Source of the DNA: Ophiostoma sp. CBS 140.51
Lineage: Eukaryota > Ascomycota > Sordariomycetes > Ophiostomatales > Ophiostomataceae
Reading direction: 5' to 3'
Length of the DNA stretch: 40,287 nt
NCBI GenBank assembly: GCA_029298735.1
Contig: JANSLP010000295.1
Span: forward strand, 1-40,287
The notes beneath the pieces were generated by a model. That model ran no database searches. It was not told the DNA's origin and saw nothing but the letters and a program-made list of their open reading frames with translations. Below are positions 9,706 to 20,130 of this stretch, in pieces; positions within the stretch are counted from its first letter, which is position 1; every line of letters starts with the position of its first letter. Position numbers and translations under genes: made by a program.

Positions 9706-12700
9706 TTAGATAAGACTAGCATTCTCAGTGTCGAGCAGCGCCTGCTTGTTCTCGACGCCCTTGCTGGCCTGCTTCTCTTTCTTGACCTGCTTGCTATTAT
9801 TCCCGCTACCGCCAAACATGTTGTCCACCGTGGCGAAAACGTCGTCATCCGCATCGTCCTCGTCGTCGGCATCGTTGGCTATGTCGAGAGGGGGCGCAGT
9901 GATGGGAATGTGGACATCCTGTGGCAGTCCCATGGGAGGCGGCTCGTCAAGAGCGTCCAGCAGGGACAGCGACTCAATCGGGGGTGTTGCAGAGACTGTG
10001 GCTTCCGTCTTGACTTCTTCGTTCTTCACCGTCTTCAGGAGTGCGGGCACCTCCTCCTCATCGTCATCCCGGTTGATGACAATTGTCTCGGGCCCCTTCT
10101 TCATCTCGTCCCCGCTGTCATCGTCTTCTTCGCTCGTCGTCGACAGGATATCGTCCTCCATCTCAGCCCAGGGGAAGTGCACACTCGTCTTGCCGGACAT
10201 GCTCTTTTTCATTTGGCGGAGCAGGCGCTGCTGCTGACCACCAGCCCCGTGCATCATGAAATCCATGTCGCTGCCGTCGCAGTCGTCACCATCGTCGTCG
10301 TCGTTCTCCGTCTTGGTGGACGCCACCAGCTCAATGACGACGTCGCCCTCGGACTTGCCCGGAGGAAGGGTCCACATGGGTTCGAATTCGCCAGTGTCCG
10401 CCTTGACAGTATTGCTGCTGTTGTTGCTGTCGACAGCACCACCTTCGCCCTCAGCCTCCTCCTTGAGGGACCCGTCGTAGGACGAGATATCCAGCGGGAC
10501 ACCATAGTGTGTGGGCACACCCTTGATGATGCGGTACTCCATGGCAGCGAGCTCGGACGGTGTCAAGAAGTGGTCATGCTTTTCGTGCGTGCCCTTCTTG
10601 TCTGCCTTCTTGGCCTCCTCCTTCTTGCCTCCACCCTCTGTCTCCTTCTCTGCCTCCTTCTCTGCCTCCTTCTCTGCCTCCGCCTCACGGGCTTGGTCGA
10701 CCGCTGTCGCAATGGTGCACAGCTCGTGCGAAAAGATCCAGGGGAAGCTGATGAGGGGTGCAATGGTGTGGCCGAGGCGGGGAAGGGGAGGTGATGCTTC
10801 GCCTTCCTTTAGGGTTGTCGTCGGCCGCGTCCGCTCGTTGGCTAGGGCAAACTCGTGCAGGGCAATGCGCACCTCTTCCGACGTCACCTTGTACATGGCG
10901 GCAATAAAGGGTCCCAGCTTGCTGATGTCCTGGGAGTTACCGACCTCGCGCAGACACACACGGCGGAACCGGTGGGTAATCACGCGGATTAGGCGGCCCA
11001 GATCCTCGGCCATCTTGTAGTCGGAGCCGACACGGGGCTTGTTCATGGCAAAGCCGGACCAGATTTCAAACTCGCTCTCCAAATCCTTTTGGGCCATGGC
11101 GCGGCGCATCACCAGGTCGTACTGTGTCTTGATGCGACGGGCGCGGTGGAGCATTTTGGTGTCCAGGTTCGGATAATGGTTGAGGATCCGCTGGTCAAAC
11201 GGTTTGTCATAGGCCGGCTCAAAGGTCTCGACTTGCACCTTGTCGTAAATTTGGCCGAGCGCCGTGTCCCAGGAGCGGTACGTCCGCTTGAACGTGCGGC
11301 CCATCCAGTGGGGCCACTTCTTGGGCGAGAGGCGGTGCGGCATGAGGGCCGGCACACCGGTCTTGGCGTAGTCGACGGCCTGGGAGTGCAGCTGGGCGAG
11401 CTCGAGGCAGCGCGGGTTCATGGCGGCGCCTTCGAGCTGGTCGGCGTAGGCACGGTGGGACATGGCGATGCGCGGCAGGGTATCGTGCTTCATGTGCTGG
11501 ACGAAGAATTGGATGAGATGGCGCGGGGTGACATTGTCGACGTCGGGTTCACGGGTGGCATCGTAGGTCATTGCTTCGTGGTTCCAGAATTTGCGGGGCG
11601 GCAGCAAACGCTCGTCCCAAAACACAAAGTAGTCGTCGCCATCGAGATCACCGCCGGAGCACATGCTGGGGATGTCGCGGTCGCCGGTCCGAGGGAAGAC
11701 GACCACATCGCGAAGATGGTGCAGAGCAGGGACGTCGACAGCCTCCACGACACGCAAGTCACCCGGGTGCAGAGACGGGTTGCGGCCAATGAGGCAGAGG
11801 CCGGTGATGACACGGTACTTAGTGGCACCCTTGGCGACGCCGTAGTTGTGGTTGTTGCTCCGGGCCAGGATGTGGACACCGCCTTGGACCTTGTCCGTGA
11901 GGTCGGGAATCTGGAGGAAGATTTGCGGGAGTTTGGGCTGCTCGTCTCCGGGCTTCTTCTGGGTATGGCCACGCAATGTGTCTGTTTCGTCAACACAGCC
12001 GAGCACAAACGCACTCTTTTCGACGGTGATGCGTGCCTTCTCCTTGAGCGACTTGAGCGTCCAGGAGCGCCAGAGCTGCAGCATGGCCCACACAAAGGGC
12101 TCGTCCGAGGTCATGAAGCCAGCCTTGACCATGTCGGCCAGCACGGGCGTGATGTGGTTCTGGTCGACGCGCACCATCAGCTGGTCCACGGCCTTGTGCG
12201 GGTCTTTCATGACGGCTTCGAGACCAGCCAGTTCTTCGCGGAGAAGGTCTAGAAAGATTTGCGGTTTGACACCGAGCGTCGACAGCAGAATAATGGTCTG
12301 CTGGTTCAGAGTGGCCGTGGCCGTTTCGGAGCACCGGACAATTTCAAGAATATTGGCATTGTCGAGGGTAGGAAACTTTTCCTGCGACGGACGGATCTGG
12401 ACGACCTGACCCGAAGGTACATCCGGCCAGACGACAAGAATGCCCTTGCAGCCGCCCATGCGGAACTGGACGGCCGAGGGCACATCGTCTTCGCGGAGGT
12501 GGCTGGCAATGACACGGGCCCACCACTTGGAGATCTTGCCGACGCCGTCCGTGAAACAGAACTGACCGTGATCGACATCGGCGATGCGCTGGACGGTCGT
12601 CGGCACACCAAACGTGGGCACAGGCCGAGTAGTGGAGAGGCACTGGCCCAGGCGAGCCGCGTACTTGGCAATGCTCTTGATGCTGCTAAAGTCGCCCATC

Positions 12701-14460
12701 CAGTCACGAATGTGCTGGCACGTCAAGAGATCCGTGGGTGCGAAGAAGTAGGTGCTGTTCTCGCGCAGCTGCGAGTTGCCAAAGGCGAGAAACTCAAAGT
12801 AGCGGCCACCGACACGGATGCCATTCTTGAGGGCCCGGAACGCGCGCAAGAAGCAATCGTCGGAGTGTTGGCCGTCACGACCACCGCTTAGCCGACCGAT
12901 GAGGAGCTCGTCTGTGAACTGAACACGGAGGAAGCGGTCATGATGTTCGCGGAAGTGACGCAACACACGGTTGCCAGGCTCGAGCGTGGGCGTCGAATAG
13001 ATGATGGTGGTGGGCGTCACAATGGCCTTGCGGATGTAGACAGCCCGATCCTTGTCGAGTGCCGCATCCGGCGGCGACTTGCGCCAGTACGAGGCCGCGC
13101 GCGGATCACGAAAGATACTGTGCGGCTGGTAGATGCGCTTGCCGTGCTCGGCCACGTACTCGAGCATGCGTGTTGCACGGTCGGGTGTCAGAGCCGCCAG
13201 ACTCTCAAGAAAGACGACGTCGAGCGTGCTCTCATTCAAAATGTTGCGCGAGATGCACACCTCGAGCTGGTAGGCAACCTCGTACGAGAGGCGGCGGGAG
13301 AGATGGTGCATGTTGCTGGAGGCGCTGCCTGACAAACCACCAGGTCCAGCCGTGTCGTTAGTCTGCAGGCAATCCCACATGGTGCGGTCGTCGCGAGGCA
13401 AGAACCGAAATTCGGGAAAGGGTTTGGGACGCAGATCGTAGTCACGCAGATAGCCAACCACATCCTGCCAGTCACCCACCGTGGACGGGCTGAAGCCAAA
13501 ACGAAACACGGTCCAGCGGCCTAGGTCGACGGCTTGTCCCTTGGGGAAGACGCCATTGAGCGAAACGGCGGCGTCCCGGACGGCGCGCTGGTTCATGGTG
13601 AGGTAGGCCATGCGCACCCACTGTTCCATATTGTTCCAGCTGTTGCGGCCGCTGCCGTGGGTCTTGGTGGCATCGGGGGTGATGCGCCAGTACTCGGGCG
13701 GCGAGTCGAGCACTAAGGCAACACAGAGGCGGCCATTGGGGAACGACTGCTCCCAAATGTGCTTGATCCACGAGAAGCGAATATCGATGCGGTACTCGGT
13801 CTTGAGGCGAGGGTGAGGAAATGGTGACGAGTCATTCTCTGGCCCGGCCTCCTGCAAGAAGCGCGTCACGAAAATGGACATGTCACGGCGGCCAAAGTGC
13901 AAGCGAATTTTGATCAGCGTGCTCTCACCGTCGTGCTCGACTTCGTCCATGACCATCATGGCGCGCTTCTGGCGCATGAAGCCCTGGCCCAGCATGGCCA
14001 GCTCAATCTCCTTGCGGGCCGGGACCCAGTGGTTCAAGGGTGTTCTGATGCTCTCCTCGGCCGCATTACGGAAGCCCTTGGAGTCGACTTGGGCAGACAC
14101 CCGCGGGTACGGCACCGGTGCGGTTGGGTCTTCCAGCTCGAGACGCCAGCAGCAGTCGTACCAGTAGTCATGGTCCGGCGGCGTCAAACGCACACGGGCG
14201 GTGCCGGTGCGCTTGCCACGACTGTCCTCGAGAATGTCAATGGACGTGATGGCCAGTGGCATGAAGGATTTGTAAATGTCGAGCGTGGTCGTCTGCGGGG
14301 GCAGATTGCGGAGTATGATGGTCATGACGGCAAACGAGCCGGACTTCCAGCCGGCAGAGCACGGTGTCTTGCCCTCGGCGCCCGGCGGCGAGATCTCGGC
14401 CTTCTTGTTGGGTCCGGTGGCGTTTTCACCGGCCCGGCCAGCCGGCGCACCGCCTGCCAT
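9706..14460 (-). CDS. RNA-dependent RNA polymerase (RNA silencing type)
   Basis: This is a 1584-residue single-exon frame. It belongs to the eukaryotic cellular RdRP family (QDE-1, SAD-1 and RRP-3 in Neurospora, Rdp1 in fission yeast), which makes double-stranded RNA for Dicer. Visible landmarks are an N-terminal RRM-like strand pattern (about 46-95, starting MTIILRNLPP), the FLAFGNSQLRENS block near 555-572, FTDGVGKIS at about 636-644, and the catalytic DLDGD loop at 938-942 within CSGGDLDGDDYF. DLDGD, rather than DYDGD, fits the SAD-1/Rdp1/RRP-3 side better than QDE-1, but I do not assign an orthologue. After the core there is an EAEK-type repeat (about 1255-1275). A long acidic tail follows, rich in lysine motifs of the SUMO type. 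The stop is TAA at 9706-9708; the ATG at 14460 is the first in frame. Confidence 0.95.
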   Translation of the reverse strand: MAGGAPAGRAGENATGPNKKAEISPPGAEGKTPCSAGWKSGSFAVMTIILRNLPPQTTTLDIYKSFMPLAITSIDILEDSRGKRTGTARVRLTPPDHDYWYDCCWRLELEDPTAPVPYPRVSAQVDSKGFRNAAEESIRTPLNHWVPARKEIELAMLGQGFMRQKRAMMVMDEVEHDGESTLIKIRLHFGRRDMSIFVTRFLQEAGPENDSSPFPHPRLKTEYRIDIRFSWIKHIWEQSFPNGRLCVALVLDSPPEYWRITPDATKTHGSGRNSWNNMEQWVRMAYLTMNQRAVRDAAVSLNGVFPKGQAVDLGRWTVFRFGFSPSTVGDWQDVVGYLRDYDLRPKPFPEFRFLPRDDRTMWDCLQTNDTAGPGGLSGSASSNMHHLSRRLSYEVAYQLEVCISRNILNESTLDVVFLESLAALTPDRATRMLEYVAEHGKRIYQPHSIFRDPRAASYWRKSPPDAALDKDRAVYIRKAIVTPTTIIYSTPTLEPGNRVLRHFREHHDRFLRVQFTDELLIGRLSGGRDGQHSDDCFLRAFRALKNGIRVGGRYFEFLAFGNSQLRENSTYFFAPTDLLTCQHIRDWMGDFSSIKSIAKYAARLGQCLSTTRPVPTFGVPTTVQRIADVDHGQFCFTDGVGKISKWWARVIASHLREDDVPSAVQFRMGGCKGILVVWPDVPSGQVVQIRPSQEKFPTLDNANILEIVRCSETATATLNQQTIILLSTLGVKPQIFLDLLREELAGLEAVMKDPHKAVDQLMVRVDQNHITPVLADMVKAGFMTSDEPFVWAMLQLWRSWTLKSLKEKARITVEKSAFVLGCVDETDTLRGHTQKKPGDEQPKLPQIFLQIPDLTDKVQGGVHILARSNNHNYGVAKGATKYRVITGLCLIGRNPSLHPGDLRVVEAVDVPALHHLRDVVVFPRTGDRDIPSMCSGGDLDGDDYFVFWDERLLPPRKFWNHEAMTYDATREPDVDNVTPRHLIQFFVQHMKHDTLPRIAMSHRAYADQLEGAAMNPRCLELAQLHSQAVDYAKTGVPALMPHRLSPKKWPHWMGRTFKRTYRSWDTALGQIYDKVQVETFEPAYDKPFDQRILNHYPNLDTKMLHRARRIKTQYDLVMRRAMAQKDLESEFEIWSGFAMNKPRVGSDYKMAEDLGRLIRVITHRFRRVCLREVGNSQDISKLGPFIAAMYKVTSEEVRIALHEFALANERTRPTTTLKEGEASPPLPRLGHTIAPLISFPWIFSHELCTIATAVDQAREAEAEKEAEKEAEKETEGGGKKEEAKKADKKGTHEKHDHFLTPSELAAMEYRIIKGVPTHYGVPLDISSYDGSLKEEAEGEGGAVDSNNSSNTVKADTGEFEPMWTLPPGKSEGDVVIELVASTKTENDDDDGDDCDGSDMDFMMHGAGGQQQRLLRQMKKSMSGKTSVHFPWAEMEDDILSTTSEEDDDSGDEMKKGPETIVINRDDDEEEVPALLKTVKNEEVKTEATVSATPPIESLSLLDALDEPPPMGLPQDVHIPITAPPLDIANDADDEDDADDDVFATVDNMFGGSGNNSKQVKKEKQASKGVENKQALLDTENASLI

Positions 14461-15797
14461 AATGGCAGTTGTAGGGAGGTATGTGAATCTGTTGTGAATA
14501 TATCGCCAGCTTAGGTTGGGTGATGTGAGAAGAAAGACGTAAAGATGCTTTGTATTTGTGTACCAATAAATGAAATGCTAGATGTTGATGATGTTGATGA
14601 TGTTGATGATGCGCTGAAATAGTTGTGATGAAGCGATCAGCTTGTAGATGGGAACGAGATAAAAAAGTAAGATGATCAGGATGCGACCAAAATAAAAAGA
14701 CACTGTTTGTGCGCAAATGGCAGAGATGGTAGGCCAACTCGAGAGAAGGAGTGGTTGTTCACCCCGTCACTGTTGACCAAGATACTGTGCACAGAGGTCA
14801 AGATGGTGTGTGACGACGGAAGGATGAGGGACGAGAGAGAGGGAAGAGTAGACAAGAGGTGGGAGTTGGAAAAAAGGCGGTTGCTTTTGCGATTGCATTG
14901 TGAAATAAATATGGCAAGAGACAAACGAAACAAACGAAGGCTGTTGCTTGTTTGGGAAGCGAGCTGGTGTTTGCGATCAAAAGGGGAAGGAGCGATGGGC
15001 TGGTTTGCACCCAAAGATCGCGGGAAGGCGCGATCGTGTCACTTTGTCACTTTGTCACCGGCTTGCCCCCCACTCGTGAATGAGTCTACAGTTGAGTTTA
15101 TCGTGGCCTCTCTGTAACATTGCACAGTGAGAGTCAATGCGTTTGCTGGCCACAAAGGTGCGCTGAGCTTGAGAAGTAAGTGACGCGATACTGAATATGA
15201 AGTTTGTTTACACGATGCACCACCAAGTGGGACACTGTAAATTGACACCCGCTTAACAAGACAAGATGAGCGGGATGGAGAATTGAATAAATTCACAACT
15301 CAGTGGTACATCTCAAGACGTAGTATCAAATAGAGACATCAAAATCATCCAGCTGATCACAAATTGCAGACGTGAATGTGATGTGGAAGTAAACAGAAAA
15401 TGAAGCACCATGAGTGGACGTTGGATCATGATATGCTGAGATAAAAGCGAAGCACAAGACATGAAAAGATGCGATGCAAACCAAGACAATGGATGCAAAG
15501 TAATGAGACAGCAAAAATGCAAACAAACGCTCGTTGATGTTCATCAATACACAGCCACTGCACCTTCAGTCTCCTCATTATCTTTCTCTCAAAACGCTGG
15601 CTATCACCCACACCAGCCCACCGGATGCATGTTGAATCATGGAACTTGGTTGCCCAAATGCAGTATACACAGAAAATGGAAATGGATGAAGTATGCAAAT
15701 AATTGAAAGAAATTAGGAAAACCTGTCACACTCTCATTTCTCGTTCAACCTCCTTTTGTCCAGCCCATCTCAGCCTCGTCTTATCCACAACATCCAC
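14461..15797. other. RdRP upstream region and D-LDH downstream region
   Basis: No gene was recognised in these 1.3 kb between two leftward genes. The part next to 14460 should hold the RdRP promoter and leader, and includes the GATGTTGAT repeat at 14581-14611. I saw no convincing TATA box. The right part should hold the D-LDH terminator. Several minus-strand frames of about 70-110 codons occur without domain-like content. Confidence 0.55.
14581..14611. repeat. 9-bp repeat GATGTTGAT x3 upstream of RdRP
   Basis: Three consecutive copies of GATGTTGAT plus a partial GATG lie 120-150 bp upstream of the RdRP start codon, probably in its leader or promoter. Confidence 0.85.
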
Positions 15798-17662
15798 TTA
15801 CGCTTGCGCCAGGTACTGTTTGTCAAAGATCTTTCCAGGGTTCCTGTTTTGTTAGTAGTGAGACGAAGTAAATATGAGAGCGAGGGCGGCTTGACTCACA
15901 AAATCCAGTGCGGATCCAGCGCTGCCTTGATCGCCTTCATCACCCCTAGCGTCGCCGGCCCAACCTCGAGCAGCAGCGAATCCTTCTTGCCCCAGCCGAT
16001 CGAGTGTTCGCCTGTACAGGTGCCTTCCATGTCCAGCGCCCGTTTCACCATGTTCTTGACACAGGCCTCGACTTTGGCGCGCTCCCCCGAGTCGGCCCGG
16101 TTGTAAATAATGCTCTCATGGAAATTGCCGTCGCCAATGTGGCCCAAGATGCTGGCAAACAGCCCCAAATCGTCCATTTCCTTTTTGCTGACTTCGATAA
16201 TGTCGGCCAGCCGACTGAAAGGAACGGCCACATCCGTGCTCCAGACTTCTTCTCCCGCTTTGCGCAGCGCCAGCATCGACCACAGCGACTCTTTGCGGGC
16301 GGACCACAGCAGCTTCTGTTCGCGGGCGTCCTTGGCAAACTCGAAATTGGACCCGCGGTTGCGGCCGGTAATCTTGGCAACATTCTCAATATTCTCGCGC
16401 ACGCTGGCTTTTGTGCCGGCAAACTTGAAGAAGAGCGTAGGCATTTCTTGCCAGACACGCGGTGCGGTGGCACCGCCCAAATTGACGACGCGCATCTGGA
16501 CCTCGTCCATGATTTCCATGGCGGCCACGGGGATGCCCGTCTGCATGACCTCGGCGGCAGCCGAAGCAGCGTCACGAATGGTTGGGAAAGTGACGACGGC
16601 GACGGACAGCTCCTCGGGCACAACGGTCAGCTTGAGCGTGGCCTCCGTCACTAGACCTAAGGTACCCTCGGAGCCGACAAACAGGCTGTTGAGGTTGTAG
16701 CCGGCGGACGACTTGCGCGGACGGCGGCGTGTCTTGATGACAGTGCCATCGGCGAGAACCACAGTCAAATTGATGACCCAGTCCTTCATGGTGCCGTACT
16801 TGACGGCATTCGTGCCAGAGCAGTTGGTACCAATCATGCCACCAATCTTGGCGCTCGGGCCGGGGTCAATGGGGAAGAAGAGCCCACTGTCCATCTTGGC
16901 GAGCTGGTCATTCAAGTCCTGCCAGCCGATGCTGGGCTGCACGACAATATCCATGTCCTCCTTGTTGAACTGGATGATCTGGTCCATGTAGGCAAAATCG
17001 ACACTGATGCCGCCGTAGGGTGCCGAGAAGTTGCCCTCGAGACTGGTGCCGCCCGAGTAGGGGATCACAGGCACACGGTGAGCACTGCAGACGCGCATAA
17101 TGACCGAGACCTGCTCGGTCGACCGTGGGTAGGCCACGGCCACAGGCAGGCCGTCGGGATTTGTGCTGGACCATTCCGAGTAGCCGTGGGCGAGCAAGTC
17201 CTCTGGATCGGTAGAAATAATGTCCTCACTATTTTCAAAGCCGGCCTTTTTGATCTCCCTCCGAATCTCCTTGATTGCGACCTCCATACCCCGCATGTTG
17301 GCATACCGTGGCGCTGTGGACTTCTCGCTGTCGAGCCGGATGGCCGCACTGCCCGGCCAGCCGCCAAAATAGACGGCCGCAAGACCCCATCCGGTCAGAC
17401 CGGCGGCAGCTGCGGCGGCAAACGCCCGCTGGCTTGTCCACCGCGAGACAGGGTGGGCCGCTGCTGTTGTGCCGGCTGTTGATTTTGTCGATGTTGGCGA
17501 AGGCGAGCTCGGCGATGGTTGGCGGCGGGGTACAAAGGAAGAAAATGTGCGTTGCCGGGGTATTGACGTGGGTCCTCGTGAGGTCTTTGTAACTATTGAT
17601 GCCGTCCTGCTGCAATAGCGGGAAAATGGTGCAGCCGCCCGGCTGAGGACGGGTGAAGCCAT
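15798..17662 (-). CDS. dld1: mitochondrial D-lactate dehydrogenase (cytochrome), FAD-linked
   Basis: Oxidises D-lactate to pyruvate and passes electrons to cytochrome c in the mitochondrion. Exon 1 is 17662-15900 and exon 2 is 15843-15798. The 56-bp intron starts GTGAGT, has CTACTAAC as branch site and ends ACAG. Splicing replaces an early TGA with NPGKIFDKQYLAQA, matching the family's C-terminal NPGK pattern, and gives 602 residues. The first ATG in frame (17662) opens an Arg/Ser/Ala-rich presequence followed by a hydrophobic segment at about 79-101, as in inner-membrane-anchored Dld1. The FAD-binding (PCMH) domain has PYSGGTSLEGN at 201-211 and GTNCSGTNAVKYG ending near 290, with GSEGTLG at 330-336. 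The C-terminal FAD-oxidase domain has GHIGDGNFH at 507-515 and GTCTGEHSIGWGK at 547-559. All expected motifs are present. Confidence 0.96.
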
Positions 17663-20110
17663 CGTATGATTGTTGACGGCGCTGATGTTTGCCGTCTTTC
17701 TGTAGCTGTGTATATCTTGAAGTGGATTCAATGAGATGAAAACTGCAGACGAGGCACGGCTGCTCTTATAAGCCTTTTTGGTCGATCTCGGGTTACCCTT
17801 TCTGTCCTCCGAAACAAGACTGTGCCGCGTGTTTATGACAAGCGTGGACGATGCTCCTCGGGGGATAAATGTTTTGCAAAAATACAGAAGGAGGGGCAAC
17901 GCCGATTTTCGTGCTCGACAAGCTGGGAATAACGACAACGAAGCTAAAATTGTTGATTTGCTCCGAGGGGTATGGAGGAAGGTTGGTGGTGACGGTGTTC
18001 TTGTTTCAGTTTGTCGAGTGTGTCGTTGGCGGGATACTCGAGTGTTGTTTCTGGCTTCCTTTTCGTCTTCGTCTTTTTCCTCTTTCTGGGTTTGTCGTCT
18101 GTTTTTCCTCTTTTCAAGAATCGTTTGAGGTTCCTGATTTTCGGGGCCTCGTGGTACTCGTCGGCTTCCTGAAGGTGTGGAACAAGGCCGTGAATGTGGG
18201 ATAATGGGGTGTAAAAGAGGGAATGGTCGATTTTATGGCGTCTTCTCTCCAGGCTTAGTTTCTCTTCAAAAGAGCCTATGAGACCATCCCCCAGGTTTGG
18301 CTTCCCCAGGCAGCTAAAATCGTTTCTCTTGTTTATTGGTGTTTAGTTTAGTCTTGGCCAACACTAGGTGCCGAGATGTTGACTGAACTTCGGGTTCAAC
18401 GGTCGTCAGGGATGCTCTGGTCCCCTCTTTGCAGCTTCTGAACTCACCTTTATGCTCTTCTTTAATCTCCACGACCTGCCAGTCGTCGATTTAAGCTCGG
18501 CAAAGAAACGTGACGTGACGAGGCGTAGGCTTGACGTCGTTCGGTATCAAGACATTCTAGAAGAGAGAGGATTGCGCGACGTCGGGCGTGTAAGTGGGAG
18601 GCCGGTGTCGGGGCGAGACGACAAAAACGAAAGACGTAAAACTAGCGAGAGACGATAATGGCAGACGAGTAGCGTGCAGCGAGTTGTGAGAGACAAAGTC
18701 GAGAAAGGAGAAAAAAGAGGAAGACAGTAGGAGAGAAAATTATATGAAGCAGAATGAGGCTTGACTGGTTAGGAAAGCAGACAAAAAGAGAATGGGCTCA
18801 AGTTCTGTTTATATAGGAGCAGACCAGCGGGCCTTATTCCCTTTGTCCCGTTTGTCATTTCTTTCCGTTTTCTTCTTTCGTTTTTAACTTTCGAGCTCCC
18901 CATAAGAGTGTTAGTATGCGTCGCAAGACGGAGGGGCACACGATACGTTGTGTAGCAACTTGGCATATGGGGGAAACAGTTGGGTGCAGTTGGACAAGGG
19001 GCCTGGTAACTTACACGATCGAGGGACTTTTGAGAAACGGCAGCCGAAAGTGAGCTGAATGGGGAAAGCAATGAAAGGAGCGAGTCAGCAGGGCAGACGC
19101 GGGAGATCTTTCAGCGCAAGGCTAACAACGGCAGAGAGGCGGGAGACCGGCCGTCTTTGATGTGCGGCACGAAGGAGAGAATATTAAAGGAAGAAAATAG
19201 AAGAATTGAAAGGCACATGAGCGGCTTGGAGAGAGGTTCCAATAACCGGGAGAGAGTGACGAGAAAACGGAGCGAGAGGAAAAAGGTCTAGGTGCGAGTA
19301 AACTCCGTTGGGTACAAGTACAGTCTTGGGGGCGGTACGGATCGAGTAGTTGATCTCGACAACAGCAAAAAGAACGCATGTGAGTATGAGGATGTAAAAG
19401 TTTAGCAGAGAGGAAAGGAGAAATGAGATAAACGAGGTTACAGCGGGCGCATTTTTCACCCTTCTAGCCCCATCTGCGCGTGGGTTGGTCATTCCTGTTT
19501 GGCCTACAAAGCTCCTTCCATCTTTATTCCCATCGTTCTTTCCTCTTCGACTGTCGTTTCAGTGGATCTTTTCTTGAACGTGATGATGGAACGGACACGA
19601 GGGAAGGAGCGACTGAAAGCTAGGAAGGAGGGGTTATTTCACGGAGTAGGTTCGACAGCCGTTTGCCGGCGGCAGTGATTTTGGTGCGATGTTGATAATC
19701 TAGACGTTCTTTTTTTCCAAGTGTTGTTTCTTTAGTTATAGCTCCTCCCACGTTTACTTTCCCTTTCATTTTGCCTCCAGCTCCTTCCTCTTCTACGCTT
19801 AATCGGTGACAACTGTGACTACCTCATTCTTCCTTCCTTCACATCTCACTTGCCCTATTCTCACGACGTTGCATCGTGACAAGGGGCGTTGAAGCTAGCC
19901 GCAGCCTGCAGAGAAGCAAAGCGACAGAAAAGCAGTAATGCTCTGTACAAAAAGGTCCGCTTGCAGCGCTCCGACAAAAACGACCGTTTTACCGCAAGAC
20001 GGCGGGACCTCGTGCCGCCCTCGATTTTCTCGTTTCTGACTGTCGGGTCTTTGCCTGCGCCTGCAAATTCTCTGGTGCAGTTCAGTTTGCGACTCTGACT
20101 CTGGGCCTTG

Positions 20111-20130
20111 CCGACAGAACTGTCTGTCGG
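20111..20130. other. perfect 8-bp hairpin
   Basis: CCGACAGA, loop ACTG, TCTGTCGG. It stands alone in the gene desert, with no adjacent gene end to make it a terminator and no following T run. Confidence 0.6.

Noticed and set aside
9700..10794. 364-codon plus-strand ORF
   Set aside because: It lies antisense within the RdRP coding region. Its translation (hydrophobic, Leu/Val/Cys-rich) is the shadow of the acidic and Lys-rich tail on the other strand.
11089..12252. 387-codon plus-strand ORF
   Set aside because: Antisense to the conserved RdRP catalytic core. The reverse-strand protein has the family motifs; this frame is open because of codon bias in the true gene.
16004..16700. Plus-strand ORFs of about 200 codons
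   Set aside because: Antisense shadows of the D-lactate dehydrogenase catalytic domain.
17663..17938. 92-residue N-terminal extension of D-LDH
   Set aside because: The frame is open but starts at TTG, with no ATG before 17662. The residues from 17662 already form a plausible mitochondrial presequence.
18350..18410. Possible tRNA A/B box pair (TGGCCAACACTAGG and GGTTCAACGG)
   Set aside because: The B box does not match GGTTCRANYCC and no cloverleaf stems pair around it.
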